DNA from: Nocardia transvalensis NBRC 15921
GTDB taxonomy: Bacteria > Actinomycetota > Actinomycetes > Mycobacteriales > Mycobacteriaceae
NCBI RefSeq assembly: GCF_000308875.1
Contig: NZ_BAGL01000070.1
Location: 62,001-126,000 of the forward strand
Direction: 5' to 3'
Length of the DNA: 64,000 nucleotides
Position 1 is the stretch's first letter, and each line of letters starts with the position of its first letter. The notes below the pieces were generated by a model, which did not search any database, had not been told where the DNA came from, and saw nothing but the letters and a program-made list of their open reading frames with translations. The position numbers and the translations under genes were made by a program. Shown one piece after another: positions 7,142 to 14,755 of the stretch.

Positions 7142-8296
7142 ATGCGCCTACCCGTCCTGTCCCTGATGCTGGTCGTATTCGGCCTCACCACCGGTGAATT
7201 CGCGATCGCCGGGATCCTGCCGGAGGTGGCGGGCGATCTCGCCGTGCCGGTGCCGTCGGCGGGCCTGCTGGTCACCGCGTACGCGCTGGGCATGATCGTC
7301 GGCGGGCCGGTGGTCACGGTGCTGACCGCGCGGGTGCCGCGGCGGCGGCTGATCGTCGGACTGGTCGGATTCGCGGTGCTGGCCAATCTCGGGTCGGCCC
7401 TCGCGCCCGGCTATCCGATGCTCGTCGTCACCCGGTTCGCGGCCGGGCTGATCGTGGCGACGTTCTTCGCGCTGGCCATCGCGACGGCGGTGGGGACCGC
7501 GCGCGAGGGCCGGGCGGCCTCGGCGATCGCGCAGGTGGCGCTCGGTATGAATCTGGGCATCGTCCTCGGCACGCCGGTCGGCACGGTCGTCGGCCAGCAC
7601 CTGGGCTGGCGGGCCACCTTCGTCGCCGTCGCCGCGATCGCCGGGCTGGGATTGCTGATGGTGCTGCGGTTCGTCACCGAACTTCCACCCGCCGCAACGG
7701 GTTCCGTCTTCGGCGAGCTGCGGGTGCTGACGGACCGGAACCTCCTGCTCGCTATCGCCCTGACCGCGCTGGGCAGCCTGGGCGTGGTCGGCGTCTTCAC
7801 CTACATCGCCCCGCTGCTCACCGATATCGCCGACTTCTCCGCCGCGGCCGTGCCCGCCCTGCTCCTGATCTACGGCGTCGGCGCGGTGGTCGGCAACCAG
7901 CTCGGCGGCCGCCTCGCCGACCGAGCCCTCCTCCCCGCCCTGATCGGCCTGCTCACCGCACTGACGATCGCCCTGGCCCTGTTCTGGGTCGGCGGCGAGA
8001 TCCCTTCGGTTGCAGCGGTTCTCGTCTTCCTCCTCGGCACCCTAGCCTTCGCCGTCATCCCCGGCATGCAATCCCGGGTAATCAGCGCCGCCTCCGCCGC
8101 CCCCACCCTCGCCATCGCCCTCAACGCCGCCGGCTATCAGCTGGCCGCGGCCCTCGCAGGCCGCCTGGGCGGCTGGACCATCGCCGAGGGACCGGGACTC
8201 CGAGCACTCCCTCTGATCGCCGCTGCCCTCACCGCCACCAGCGTTGCCCTCGCCGTTTACATGCTCCGTCGCGACCGACATACGGCAACCGTGTAG
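7142..8296 (+). CDS. MFS drug-efflux transporter (AraJ/Cmx-like)
   Basis: A 384-residue inner-membrane transporter of the drug:H+ antiporter type. The first helix begins LPVLSLMLVVFGLTTGEFAIAG, and the 'GEF..AGILPEVAGDL' signature is characteristic of the AraJ/chloramphenicol-exporter branch. A motif A-like loop, TARVPRRRLI, follows helix 2. About twelve hydrophobic segments are visible. A GGAG five bases upstream supports the ATG at 7142; a GTG at 7136 is possible. It is opposite a MarR gene with the shared operator at 7096-7130, so induction by the MarR ligand is likely. A CCGGC-hairpin repeat follows 11 bases after the stop. Confidence 0.9.
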   Translation: MRLPVLSLMLVVFGLTTGEFAIAGILPEVAGDLAVPVPSAGLLVTAYALGMIVGGPVVTVLTARVPRRRLIVGLVGFAVLANLGSALAPGYPMLVVTRFAAGLIVATFFALAIATAVGTAREGRAASAIAQVALGMNLGIVLGTPVGTVVGQHLGWRATFVAVAAIAGLGLLMVLRFVTELPPAATGSVFGELRVLTDRNLLLAIALTALGSLGVVGVFTYIAPLLTDIADFSAAAVPALLLIYGVGAVVGNQLGGRLADRALLPALIGLLTALTIALALFWVGGEIPSVAAVLVFLLGTLAFAVIPGMQSRVISAASAAPTLAIALNAAGYQLAAALAGRLGGWTIAEGPGLRALPLIAAALTATSVALAVYMLRRDRHTATV

Positions 8297-8307
8297 CCGG
8301 CTGTGGA

Positions 8308-8330
8308 TTCCGGCCAAAAGCGTGCCGGAA
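8308..8330 (-). repeat. CCGGC-hairpin repeat, single copy
   Basis: TTCCGGC...GCCGGAA with CAAAAGCGT in the loop, i.e. the inverted orientation. It is preceded by CTGTGGA, the spacer seen in the paired copies, so it looks like the right half of a decayed pair. It lies between the convergent MFS (8296) and fbiC (8353) stops. Confidence 0.75.
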
Positions 8331-8352
8331 ACGTGATCGGCCGGAGCGGGTG

Positions 8353-10953
8353 TCACCCCACCTGCAAGGACAATGCCGGGGCTCGGTGGGGTGGGCGGCC
8401 GTAGAGGGTGGTGCGTTCTCGGGTGGGGCGGCCTATGGCTGTGGCTATGTCGGTGAGTTCGGCGACGGTTTTGGCGGAGCCGTGTTCGGAGCCGGCCATG
8501 CGGGAGATGGTTTCCTCCATCAGGGTGCCGCCGAGGTCGTTGGCGCCGCCGTCGAGCATGACCTGGGTTCCCTTGGCGCCGAGTTTGACCCAGCTGGTCT
8601 GGATGTTGTCGATGCGACCGTGGAGCATGATGCGGGCCAGGGCGTGGGCGGCGCGGTTGTCGCGGATGGTCGGGCCGGGGCGGGAGGCGCCGGCCAGGTA
8701 CAGCGGGGCGCTCTGGTGCACGAACGGCAGCAGGACGAATTCGGTGAAACCCTGTGTCTCGTCCTGGATTCCGCGCAGCACCCGCAGGTGGCCGACCCAG
8801 TGGCTCGGGTTGTCGACGTGGCCGTACATCATGGTCGAGCTGGACCGGATGCCGAGCTTGTGCGCGGTGGTGACCACATCGATCCACGCCGAGGCGGGCA
8901 GCTTGCCCTTGGTGAGCACCCAGCGCACGTCGTCGTCCAGGATTTCCGCAGCCGTGCCCGGAATCGTGTCCAGCCCAGCGTCTTTCAGCGCCGACAACCA
9001 GTCGTGGATACTCTGGCCGCCGCGCGAGGCCCCGTTCACGATCTCCATCGGGCTGAACGCGTGGACGTGCATCGACGGCACCCGCTTCTTCACCGCCCGC
9101 ACCAGATCGGCGTAGCCGGTGACCGGCAGATCGGGATCGATACCGCCCTGCATACAGACCTCGGTGGCGCCCTCGACGTGCGCCTCCCAGGCGCGGTCGG
9201 CGACCTCCTCCGCGGACAGCGAGAACGCGTCGGCGTCGCCCTTGCGCTGCGCGAACGCGCAGAACCGGCAGCCGGTGTAGCAGATGTTGGTGAAGTTGAT
9301 ATTGCGGTTGACGATGTAGGTGACGTCGTTGCCGACGGTGTCGCGGCGCAGCTGATCCGCCAGTGCCGCAACGGCATCCAGCTCGGCGCCGTCGGCAGTG
9401 GCCAGCGCCAGGTACTGGTCGTCGGTGAGCCCGGCGGGGTCGCGCTCGGCCGCCCGCAGCGCGGACAGCACATCGGCGTCGAACCGCTCCGGCGCGCTGA
9501 CGGCCAGCTCACGGACCCGCTCACGCACGGTCTCCCAGTCGCCGAACGCTCCGAGCCCCTCGCCACCGAGCCCGGAATCGCTGCGCGCCTCGGTATTCCG
9601 GCCGTCGGTATCGATCGCGGTGTTCAGATCGACGCGGCCGGTGGACTCCCACGACTCGTCCGGCTCCTGCCAGGGCAGTCCCCGCACTTCCGCATCCGGA
9701 TTCGCCAGCCCCGTCTCGAGATCGGAGACGGCGGCGATATGCGCGCCGATCCGCGGATCGACCCACGGGCTCCCGGCCTGCACGTAACGCGGATGCGCGG
9801 AGGTGCGCTCGGCCAGGCGGTATCCGCCCGCCGCGGTGATCTCGGCCAGGGTGTCCAGATTCGGCCACGGCCGTTCGGGATTGACGTGGTCGGGGGTCAC
9901 CGGCGAGACGCCGCCCCAGTCGTCGATGCCCGCGTCGATCAGCGCCAGGCACTCGGCCTGCGAGACCAGATTCGGCGGCGCCTGTATCGCCACGTCCGGC
10001 GGCATCACCAGGCGCGAGACCGCGACCGCGGCCAGGAACTCCTCGATATCGGCATCCGAATGGTCGCGCATGGCGGTATCGGTCTTGGCCCGGAAGTTCT
10101 GCACGATCACTTCCTGGATGTGACCGAATTCCTTGTGCTGCTTGCGAATCGCCATAATGGACTCGGCCCGCTCGGACAGCGTCTCGCCGATGCCCACCAG
10201 GATGCCGGTGGTGAAAGGCACCGACAGCCGCCCGGCATCGGTGATCGCGCGCAGCCGCACCGCGGGGTCCTTGTCGGGGCTGCCGTAGTGGCAGTTGCCC
10301 TTCTCGGAGAACAGCCGGGTCGCGGTGGTCTCGAGCATCAGGCCCATGGACTGGCTGACGGGCTTGAGGCGCGCGACCTCCTCCCACGACATGATGCCGG
10401 GATTGACGTGCGGCAGCATGCCGGTCTCCTCGAGCACCATGATCGAGACGGCCCGCAGGTAGTCCAGGGTGGAGTCGTAACCGTGCTCGTCGAGCCACTG
10501 CTGCGCCTCCGGCCACCGGTCCTCCGGCCGGTCGCCGAGCGTGAACAGTGCCTCCTTGCAGCCCAGCGCCGCGCCCTTGCGGGCGATGTCGAGCACCTCG
10601 TCGGGCGTCAGATACATGCCCTTGCCGGCCGCGCGCAGCTTGCCCGGCACCGTGACGAAGGTGCAGTAGTGGCAGCGGTCGCGGCAGAGCTTGGTCAGCG
10701 GGATGAAGACGTTCTTGGAGTAGGTGATGGTCTTGGACCGGCCCGCGGACTCCATCGCCGCGTCGCGCACGCGGGCGGCGCTGGCTTTCAACTCCGCCAG
10801 GTCGTCGCCGCGGGCGTGGAGCAGGACGGCGGCCTCGTCGACGTTGAGCGTGACTCCGTCGCGGGCTCGCCGTAGCGCGCGGCGCATCGCCGACGCGGCC
10901 GGGGCTGTGGGCGGGATGCCAGGGTTCGGTAGATCCGTCACACCCTCGATCAT
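8353..10953 (-). CDS. fbiC: FO synthase (7,8-didemethyl-8-hydroxy-5-deazariboflavin synthase), fused CofG-CofH type
   Basis: Makes the deazaflavin chromophore (FO) of coenzyme F420 from tyrosine and a flavin precursor, using two radical-SAM reactions. At 866 residues it is the actinobacterial fusion. The N-terminal CofG-like half has CRDRCHYCTF with CX3CX2C cysteines at 90, 94 and 97. The C-terminal CofH-like half has CYTGCRFCAFAQRKGD around residues 555-562. Other motifs are GIGETLSERAESI and MQGGIDPDLP. The ATG at 10953 gives MIEGVTDLPNPGI. Gene position relative to mshB, lpqW and typA matches M. tuberculosis Rv1173. It appears monocistronic. Confidence 0.96.
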   Translation of the reverse strand: MIEGVTDLPNPGIPPTAPAASAMRRALRRARDGVTLNVDEAAVLLHARGDDLAELKASAARVRDAAMESAGRSKTITYSKNVFIPLTKLCRDRCHYCTFVTVPGKLRAAGKGMYLTPDEVLDIARKGAALGCKEALFTLGDRPEDRWPEAQQWLDEHGYDSTLDYLRAVSIMVLEETGMLPHVNPGIMSWEEVARLKPVSQSMGLMLETTATRLFSEKGNCHYGSPDKDPAVRLRAITDAGRLSVPFTTGILVGIGETLSERAESIMAIRKQHKEFGHIQEVIVQNFRAKTDTAMRDHSDADIEEFLAAVAVSRLVMPPDVAIQAPPNLVSQAECLALIDAGIDDWGGVSPVTPDHVNPERPWPNLDTLAEITAAGGYRLAERTSAHPRYVQAGSPWVDPRIGAHIAAVSDLETGLANPDAEVRGLPWQEPDESWESTGRVDLNTAIDTDGRNTEARSDSGLGGEGLGAFGDWETVRERVRELAVSAPERFDADVLSALRAAERDPAGLTDDQYLALATADGAELDAVAALADQLRRDTVGNDVTYIVNRNINFTNICYTGCRFCAFAQRKGDADAFSLSAEEVADRAWEAHVEGATEVCMQGGIDPDLPVTGYADLVRAVKKRVPSMHVHAFSPMEIVNGASRGGQSIHDWLSALKDAGLDTIPGTAAEILDDDVRWVLTKGKLPASAWIDVVTTAHKLGIRSSSTMMYGHVDNPSHWVGHLRVLRGIQDETQGFTEFVLLPFVHQSAPLYLAGASRPGPTIRDNRAAHALARIMLHGRIDNIQTSWVKLGAKGTQVMLDGGANDLGGTLMEETISRMAGSEHGSAKTVAELTDIATAIGRPTRERTTLYGRPPHRAPALSLQVG

Positions 10954-11070
10954 GCGTCAACCATCCGCGTTCTCTCCCTCCGGTACCTGTGCCGTGACAC
11001 AACCTGGCATTCCGGTGGACTATTCCGTGCGGACCGGCGAAATGGGCGAATTCCGTGAAACGATGACTGC

Positions 11071-11595
11071 ATGGCTGCTCCCCTCGATCGGGCCGCGACA
11101 TCGCCCGAGCGGACGATCATGGCCGGGCCCGCGTGGCGGCCGAGTCCTCGCGCCCGGTTGCTGTGGGCGCTCGGGCCCGCGATCGGATGGGCGATCGTGC
11201 TGATCGGCGAGGTGATCTGGGTGGTCGTGGATGCCGATCACCGGGCGGTGCAGGCCGCGGGCGTACTCGCCACGCTGGTGGTGGCGGCGGTCGTGGTCTT
11301 CGCCGTTCCGATGTGGCGGTACGCGGTGCACCGCTGGGAGGTGACCGACGAGGCGGTGTACACGCGCACCGGATGGCTCACCCAGGAGAGCCGGGTCGCG
11401 CCCATCACCCGGGTCCAGACCGTCGATACTCAGCGCGGGCCGCTGGAACGGATGCTCGGGCTGGCCACGGTCACGGTGACCACCGCGTCCTCGGCGGGGG
11501 CGGTGCGGATCAGCGCCCTGGATCTGCCGGTCGCCGAGCAGACCGTCGCACGGCTGACCGAAATTGCCGCCCGGCATCGAGGGGATGCGACGTGA
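11071..11595 (+). CDS. PH-domain membrane protein (YdbS-like)
   Basis: A 174-residue protein with two adjacent transmembrane helices near residues 28-75 (LLWALGPAIGWAIVLIGEV and AAGVLATLVVAAVVVFAV). One bacterial PH (DUF304/PF03703-type) domain follows, recognisable by WEVTDEAVYTRTGWLTQESRVAPITRVQTVDTQRGPLERMLGLATVTVTTAS. Its function is unknown; relatives are small membrane proteins next to larger multi-PH partners. Its stop overlaps the start of the second PH protein by 4 bases (GTGA), so the two are co-translated and probably form a complex. It is divergent from fbiC with about 117 bases between. Confidence 0.85.
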   Translation: MAAPLDRAATSPERTIMAGPAWRPSPRARLLWALGPAIGWAIVLIGEVIWVVVDADHRAVQAAGVLATLVVAAVVVFAVPMWRYAVHRWEVTDEAVYTRTGWLTQESRVAPITRVQTVDTQRGPLERMLGLATVTVTTASSAGAVRISALDLPVAEQTVARLTEIAARHRGDAT

Positions 11596-13274
11596 GCGCG
11601 GAAACCTCCGCGGTGGCCCACGCCTCCTGGCAGCGGCTGGACAAACGGATGTTGCTGGTACATCCCGTCCGGGAAGTGGTGCGGTACATCCCGGTGCTGA
11701 TCCTGTCCGTGATCGTCGGGACCCGGAACGACAATCCCGGGTGGGGGCTGGTCGCGCTCGCGGTGATCGTGGGCCTGGCCGTCGCTCGCTGGTTCACCAC
11801 CACCTATCGCATCGGTCCCGGCAATGTCGAACTCCGCACGGGGCTGGTGCAGCGCAAACTGCTGGCGGTGCCGCGGTCGCGCATCCGGTCGGTCGATATC
11901 GAGGCGGATCCGCTGCATCGGGCGCTGGGGCTCGCGGTGCTGACCATCGGGACCGGGCAGCAGGCGGGCTCGGACGAGCAGTTCAAACTCGATGCCCTGG
12001 ACGCTCGGCTGGTTCCGGGTCTGCGGGTGGATCTGCTGCGGCATCTGCGGGAGGCCGAGGCGGAGGAGACATCCGGCGCGGAGTCGACCGCCGACGAATC
12101 CGTCTCGCAGGGGCGCGAGAGCGTGGAAATCGGCCACTGGCAACGGGATTGGGTGCGGTACGCGCCGTTGTCGCTGACCGGATTCGCCATCGTCGCGCCG
12201 GCCGTGGGCTTGGCGTTCCAGTACGGCCTCGCCGAAGCCGTCTTCCGATCCGATGCCGTGCACAGTGTGGAGGACCGCAGCGCGTGGTTCCTCACCGCCG
12301 TGGTCGTGGCGCTGGTCGCCGCGGTGGTGGCGATCGTCAGCCTGGCCGGATGCGCGCGCTACCTCGCCACGTGGTTCGGCCTCCGCGTCCTCGACGACGG
12401 CCGGACCCTCCACATCCGCCACGGGCTGTTCACCACCCGCCAGACCACCCTCGACCTCGCCCGCCTGCGCGGCGCCACGGTGAACGAACCACTCCTCCTA
12501 CGCCTGGCCGGCGGCGCCGAACTCGAGTCGATCATGACCGGCACCAGCCCCCGCCAGAAAATCCTCCCCCAGGCCCCCCGCGCAGCCGTGGAACGCACCC
12601 TGGGCCACCTCCTGACAAGCCAGTTCGACCGAAACCTCGCCCCGCCGTCGAACGAAACCCACACGCCTCTCTCGGACGAAACGCACGCGCTTTCCGCAAG
12701 CGAAGCGCCCTCATTTTCCCGGCATGCTTTTGGCCGGGATCTCGCTGCGACGGCCGCAGCTCCGGCGACTATTCCGTTGGTAGCGCACGGAACTCGGGCT
12801 CGGCAGCGTCGGTATACGCGGGCGGTGGGACCCGTTGCGGCGGTGGCGGTTGCGCTCGGGGTGGTTGCCGGTGCGGGAGTGAATGTTCCGGTGTGGGCCT
12901 GGGTGGTGCTGGTGGTGTTCGCGGTGGGGGCAACGGGTTTGGCGTACGACAGGTATCGGGGGCTCGGGCATGCGGTCCTGCCCGCTGCAGATCGGCGGCC
13001 TACCTGGTTGATCACTCGCAGTGGCTCGCTGGACCGCGACCGGGACTGTATCGAGGCGCCGGGAATCATCGGCTGGACCGTACGGCAGACCTTCTTCCAG
13101 CGGCGGGCCGGTCTCGCCACCCTCGTCGCCGCGACGGCCGCCGGGAAGAAGCGGTATCACGTGGTCGACGTTCCCATCGAGCGAGCGTGGGAGTTGATCG
13201 AGGAGGTCACGCCGGGGGTTACGGGCGGGGGCGGAGGAAGGTCCTGCGGAAGAGGTAGAAGCCGGCGGGGATGA
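11592..13274 (+). CDS. Multi-PH-domain membrane protein (YdbT-like)
   Basis: A 560-residue membrane protein with three PH (DUF304-type) domains alternating with pairs of transmembrane helices. Domain one reads TTYRIGPGNVELRTGLVQRKLLAVPRSRIRSVDIEADPLHRALGLAVLTIGTG. Domain two contains DDGRTLHIRHGLFTTRQTTLDL. Domain three, near the C-terminus, contains ITRSGSLDRDRDCIEAPGIIG. It is the partner of the smaller PH protein, starting at the GTG at 11592 inside that gene's stop. Between domains two and three, about residues 345-395, lies a low-complexity linker containing an in-frame CCGGC-hairpin repeat (12717-12739). The last codons (GGGGGRSCGRGRSRRG) look unselected and overlap the convergent gene at 13219. 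Confidence 0.85.
   Translation: MSAETSAVAHASWQRLDKRMLLVHPVREVVRYIPVLILSVIVGTRNDNPGWGLVALAVIVGLAVARWFTTTYRIGPGNVELRTGLVQRKLLAVPRSRIRSVDIEADPLHRALGLAVLTIGTGQQAGSDEQFKLDALDARLVPGLRVDLLRHLREAEAEETSGAESTADESVSQGRESVEIGHWQRDWVRYAPLSLTGFAIVAPAVGLAFQYGLAEAVFRSDAVHSVEDRSAWFLTAVVVALVAAVVAIVSLAGCARYLATWFGLRVLDDGRTLHIRHGLFTTRQTTLDLARLRGATVNEPLLLRLAGGAELESIMTGTSPRQKILPQAPRAAVERTLGHLLTSQFDRNLAPPSNETHTPLSDETHALSASEAPSFSRHAFGRDLAATAAAPATIPLVAHGTRARQRRYTRAVGPVAAVAVALGVVAGAGVNVPVWAWVVLVVFAVGATGLAYDRYRGLGHAVLPAADRRPTWLITRSGSLDRDRDCIEAPGIIGWTVRQTFFQRRAGLATLVAATAAGKKRYHVVDVPIERAWELIEEVTPGVTGGGGGRSCGRGRSRRG
12717..12739 (+). repeat. CCGGC-hairpin repeat inside a coding region
   Basis: TCCCGGC...GCCGGGA with ATGCTTTTG in the loop, read in frame as SRHAFGRD. 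It is followed by TCTCGCTG, a trace of the spacer in paired copies, and preceded by about 70 bases of imperfect ACGAAACSCAC-type repeats. It adds a linker to the PH-domain protein without breaking the frame. Confidence 0.75.
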
Positions 13275-13638
13275 GGCCGCAGGCGAGGAGGGCGGGGGAG
13301 GTCCAACTGTCGGTGAGCATGACGTCGCCGCCGGGGCCGCCGGTGGCGCAGATGAGGTAGCCGAGGAGCCAGGCCAGGAGCGGGAGGGCCAGGGCGGCGG
13401 GGCGGGAGGCCACCACGCCCATACCCATCACCAGCAGCACGTTCACCACCGCCGCGACGAGCAGGGTGATCGGGAACGGTGTCGCGCCGAGGTAGGTGGG
13501 CAGGTACAGGACCTCGAGGGCCAGCGACAGCAGACCGTCGAAGACCAGGACTCCGGCCAGGACGCCCCCGAGCCCCTCCCAACCGGGCGGACGCACACCG
13601 GCCGCGCCGCCCGCGCGGGCGATCGAGGTGGCCGTCAC
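13219..13638 (-). CDS. Conserved four-helix membrane protein next to mshB
   Basis: A 139-residue protein with about four hydrophobic segments (VLAGVLVFDGLLSLALEVLYL, PITLLVAAVVNVLLVMGMG, ALALPLLAWLLGYLICATG, ALLACGLIPAGFYLF). Size, topology and position directly downstream of mshB match the uncharacterised M. tuberculosis Rv1171. No function can be given. It starts at the GTG/ATG position 13638, overlapping the stop of the small gene at 13635 by 4 bases, so it belongs to the lpqW-mshB-small gene-this gene transcript. Its 3' end overlaps the convergent PH-domain gene by 56 bases. Confidence 0.75.
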   Translation of the reverse strand: MTATSIARAGGAAGVRPPGWEGLGGVLAGVLVFDGLLSLALEVLYLPTYLGATPFPITLLVAAVVNVLLVMGMGVVASRPAALALPLLAWLLGYLICATGGPGGDVMLTDSWTSPALLACGLIPAGFYLFRRTFLRPRP

Positions 13639-13841
13639 GGCACCGGCGGGAAGCCGAGCAGGGTCAGCAGGTGACTCTGCATATCGACGAACCCGTAGAG
13701 CACCGACAGGTACAGATCGTGCTGCGCCTGCCAGTTGGGCTTCTGGCTCTCGACGAACGCCGCGATCGCGTCCTGCAGGCTCCAGTTGTACATGCGGGTC
13801 AGTGTAGGCGGCGCAGCCTCGTGCCCGTAAGACAAGATCAC
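13635..13841 (-). CDS. Small conserved hypothetical protein between mshB and the Rv1171-like gene
   Basis: A small soluble protein with Trp/Gln-rich sequence (MYNWSLQDAIAAFVESQKPNW) and a C-terminal LLTLLGFPPVP. Two starts are possible. A GTG at 13841 overlaps the mshB stop as GTGA and gives 68 residues. An ATG at 13793 gives 52 residues and begins at MYNW, where the sequence starts to look protein-like. It is coupled at both ends by 4-base overlaps, so it is translated as part of the mycothiol operon. I do not recognise the family. Confidence 0.6.
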   Translation of the reverse strand: MILSYGHEAAPPTLTRMYNWSLQDAIAAFVESQKPNWQAQHDLYLSVLYGFVDMQSHLLTLLGFPPVP

Positions 13842-14755
13842 CGCCCGGCGTCCCCGAGCCCTGCGAACAGGTCGTGTTCCTTCCCGTCGGTCTCGACGGG
13901 CCCCAGCCGTCCCCGGGCGAGGATGAAATGCTCCTCCGGGAGGATCGGCTGCGCGATATCGTTCGAGAGGGCGAATTCGCGGCCGGAGGGGGCCACGGTC
14001 ACCTGCGTCGCGTGGGCGCGCAGGGCGGCGCGCTTGGCCGCGAGCGCATCCGAGACATCGATGGAGGTCGTGACGGATTCGCTGGCGACACAGGGCAATT
14101 CGCCGACCGCGGGTAGCCGCCAGCCCGCCGGCAGCGCACCGGGCAGCCGATCGACCGTGCGGCGGGCCAGAGCCTCGGTGTGCAGGCGCAGGACCTCACC
14201 GTCGGTCACCGTCCAGTACACCTTCGGCACGGCCCAGCCCCCGGCGTCCGCGGCGTCGACCGCGGCCATCGTGACCCGGTGCGCGCGAATGTGATCCGGA
14301 TGCCCGTAGCCGCCGCGCGGGTCGTAACACACCACCACCTGCGGCCGGACCTCGAGCAGAACCTCGGCCAGCGCGTCGACGGCCGCCTGGCCCGAATTCA
14401 CGAACGCGCGCGGATGCAGGGTCTCGAGCAAGCGCGGATCGGAGGTCTCTCCCGCCATCCCGGAATCCCGCCAGCGGCCCGCGCCACCCAGGAACCGCGG
14501 CGAACCGGCGTCCAATGCGGCCAGCGCCCTGGACAATTCGCCGATCCGGTAGCCGCCCAGCTGATCGGCCCGAGCGCTGACCAACTGCGCCCACTGCTCG
14601 CCGATGACCTCGCCCTCCTCGCCGAGCGTGCAGGTCACCACGGTCACCGGAACGCCGCGGCGGCGGTAGTGCGCGATGGTGCCGCCGGTGGCGATGGATT
14701 CGTCGTCGGGGTGCGCGTGCACCAGCAGTAGGCCGCCGGTGGCGTCGGCGCTCAC
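13838..14755 (-). CDS. mshB: N-acetyl-1-D-myo-inositol-2-amino-2-deoxy-alpha-D-glucopyranoside deacetylase (mycothiol synthesis)
   Basis: Zinc-dependent deacetylase of the LmbE/PIG-L family that removes the acetyl group from GlcNAc-inositol in mycothiol biosynthesis. The 305-residue protein shows the metal-binding motif LLVHAHPDDES, with ligands His15 and Asp18, and the third-ligand region DPRGGYGHPDHIRAHR. The GTG at 14755 overlaps the lpqW stop (GTGA), so translation is coupled to lpqW. This order (lpqW, mshB, Rv1171-like) is conserved in mycobacteria. Mycothiol production is consistent with the mycothiol-dependent-type protein at 35174. Confidence 0.93.
   Translation of the reverse strand: MSADATGGLLLVHAHPDDESIATGGTIAHYRRRGVPVTVVTCTLGEEGEVIGEQWAQLVSARADQLGGYRIGELSRALAALDAGSPRFLGGAGRWRDSGMAGETSDPRLLETLHPRAFVNSGQAAVDALAEVLLEVRPQVVVCYDPRGGYGHPDHIRAHRVTMAAVDAADAGGWAVPKVYWTVTDGEVLRLHTEALARRTVDRLPGALPAGWRLPAVGELPCVASESVTTSIDVSDALAAKRAALRAHATQVTVAPSGREFALSNDIAQPILPEEHFILARGRLGPVETDGKEHDLFAGLGDAGR

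Noticed and set aside
8308..8330. Hairpin repeats considered as ordinary Rho-independent terminators
   Set aside because: Copies lack a U-tract, some lie inside genes (12717, 61689) or at a gene start (27247), and sequence identity far exceeds what a terminator needs. Some copies may still act as terminators secondarily.
8350..10875. Plus-strand open frame of 841 codons opposite fbiC
   Set aside because: It mirrors FbiC and has no recognisable domain. FbiC has both radical-SAM cysteine motifs.
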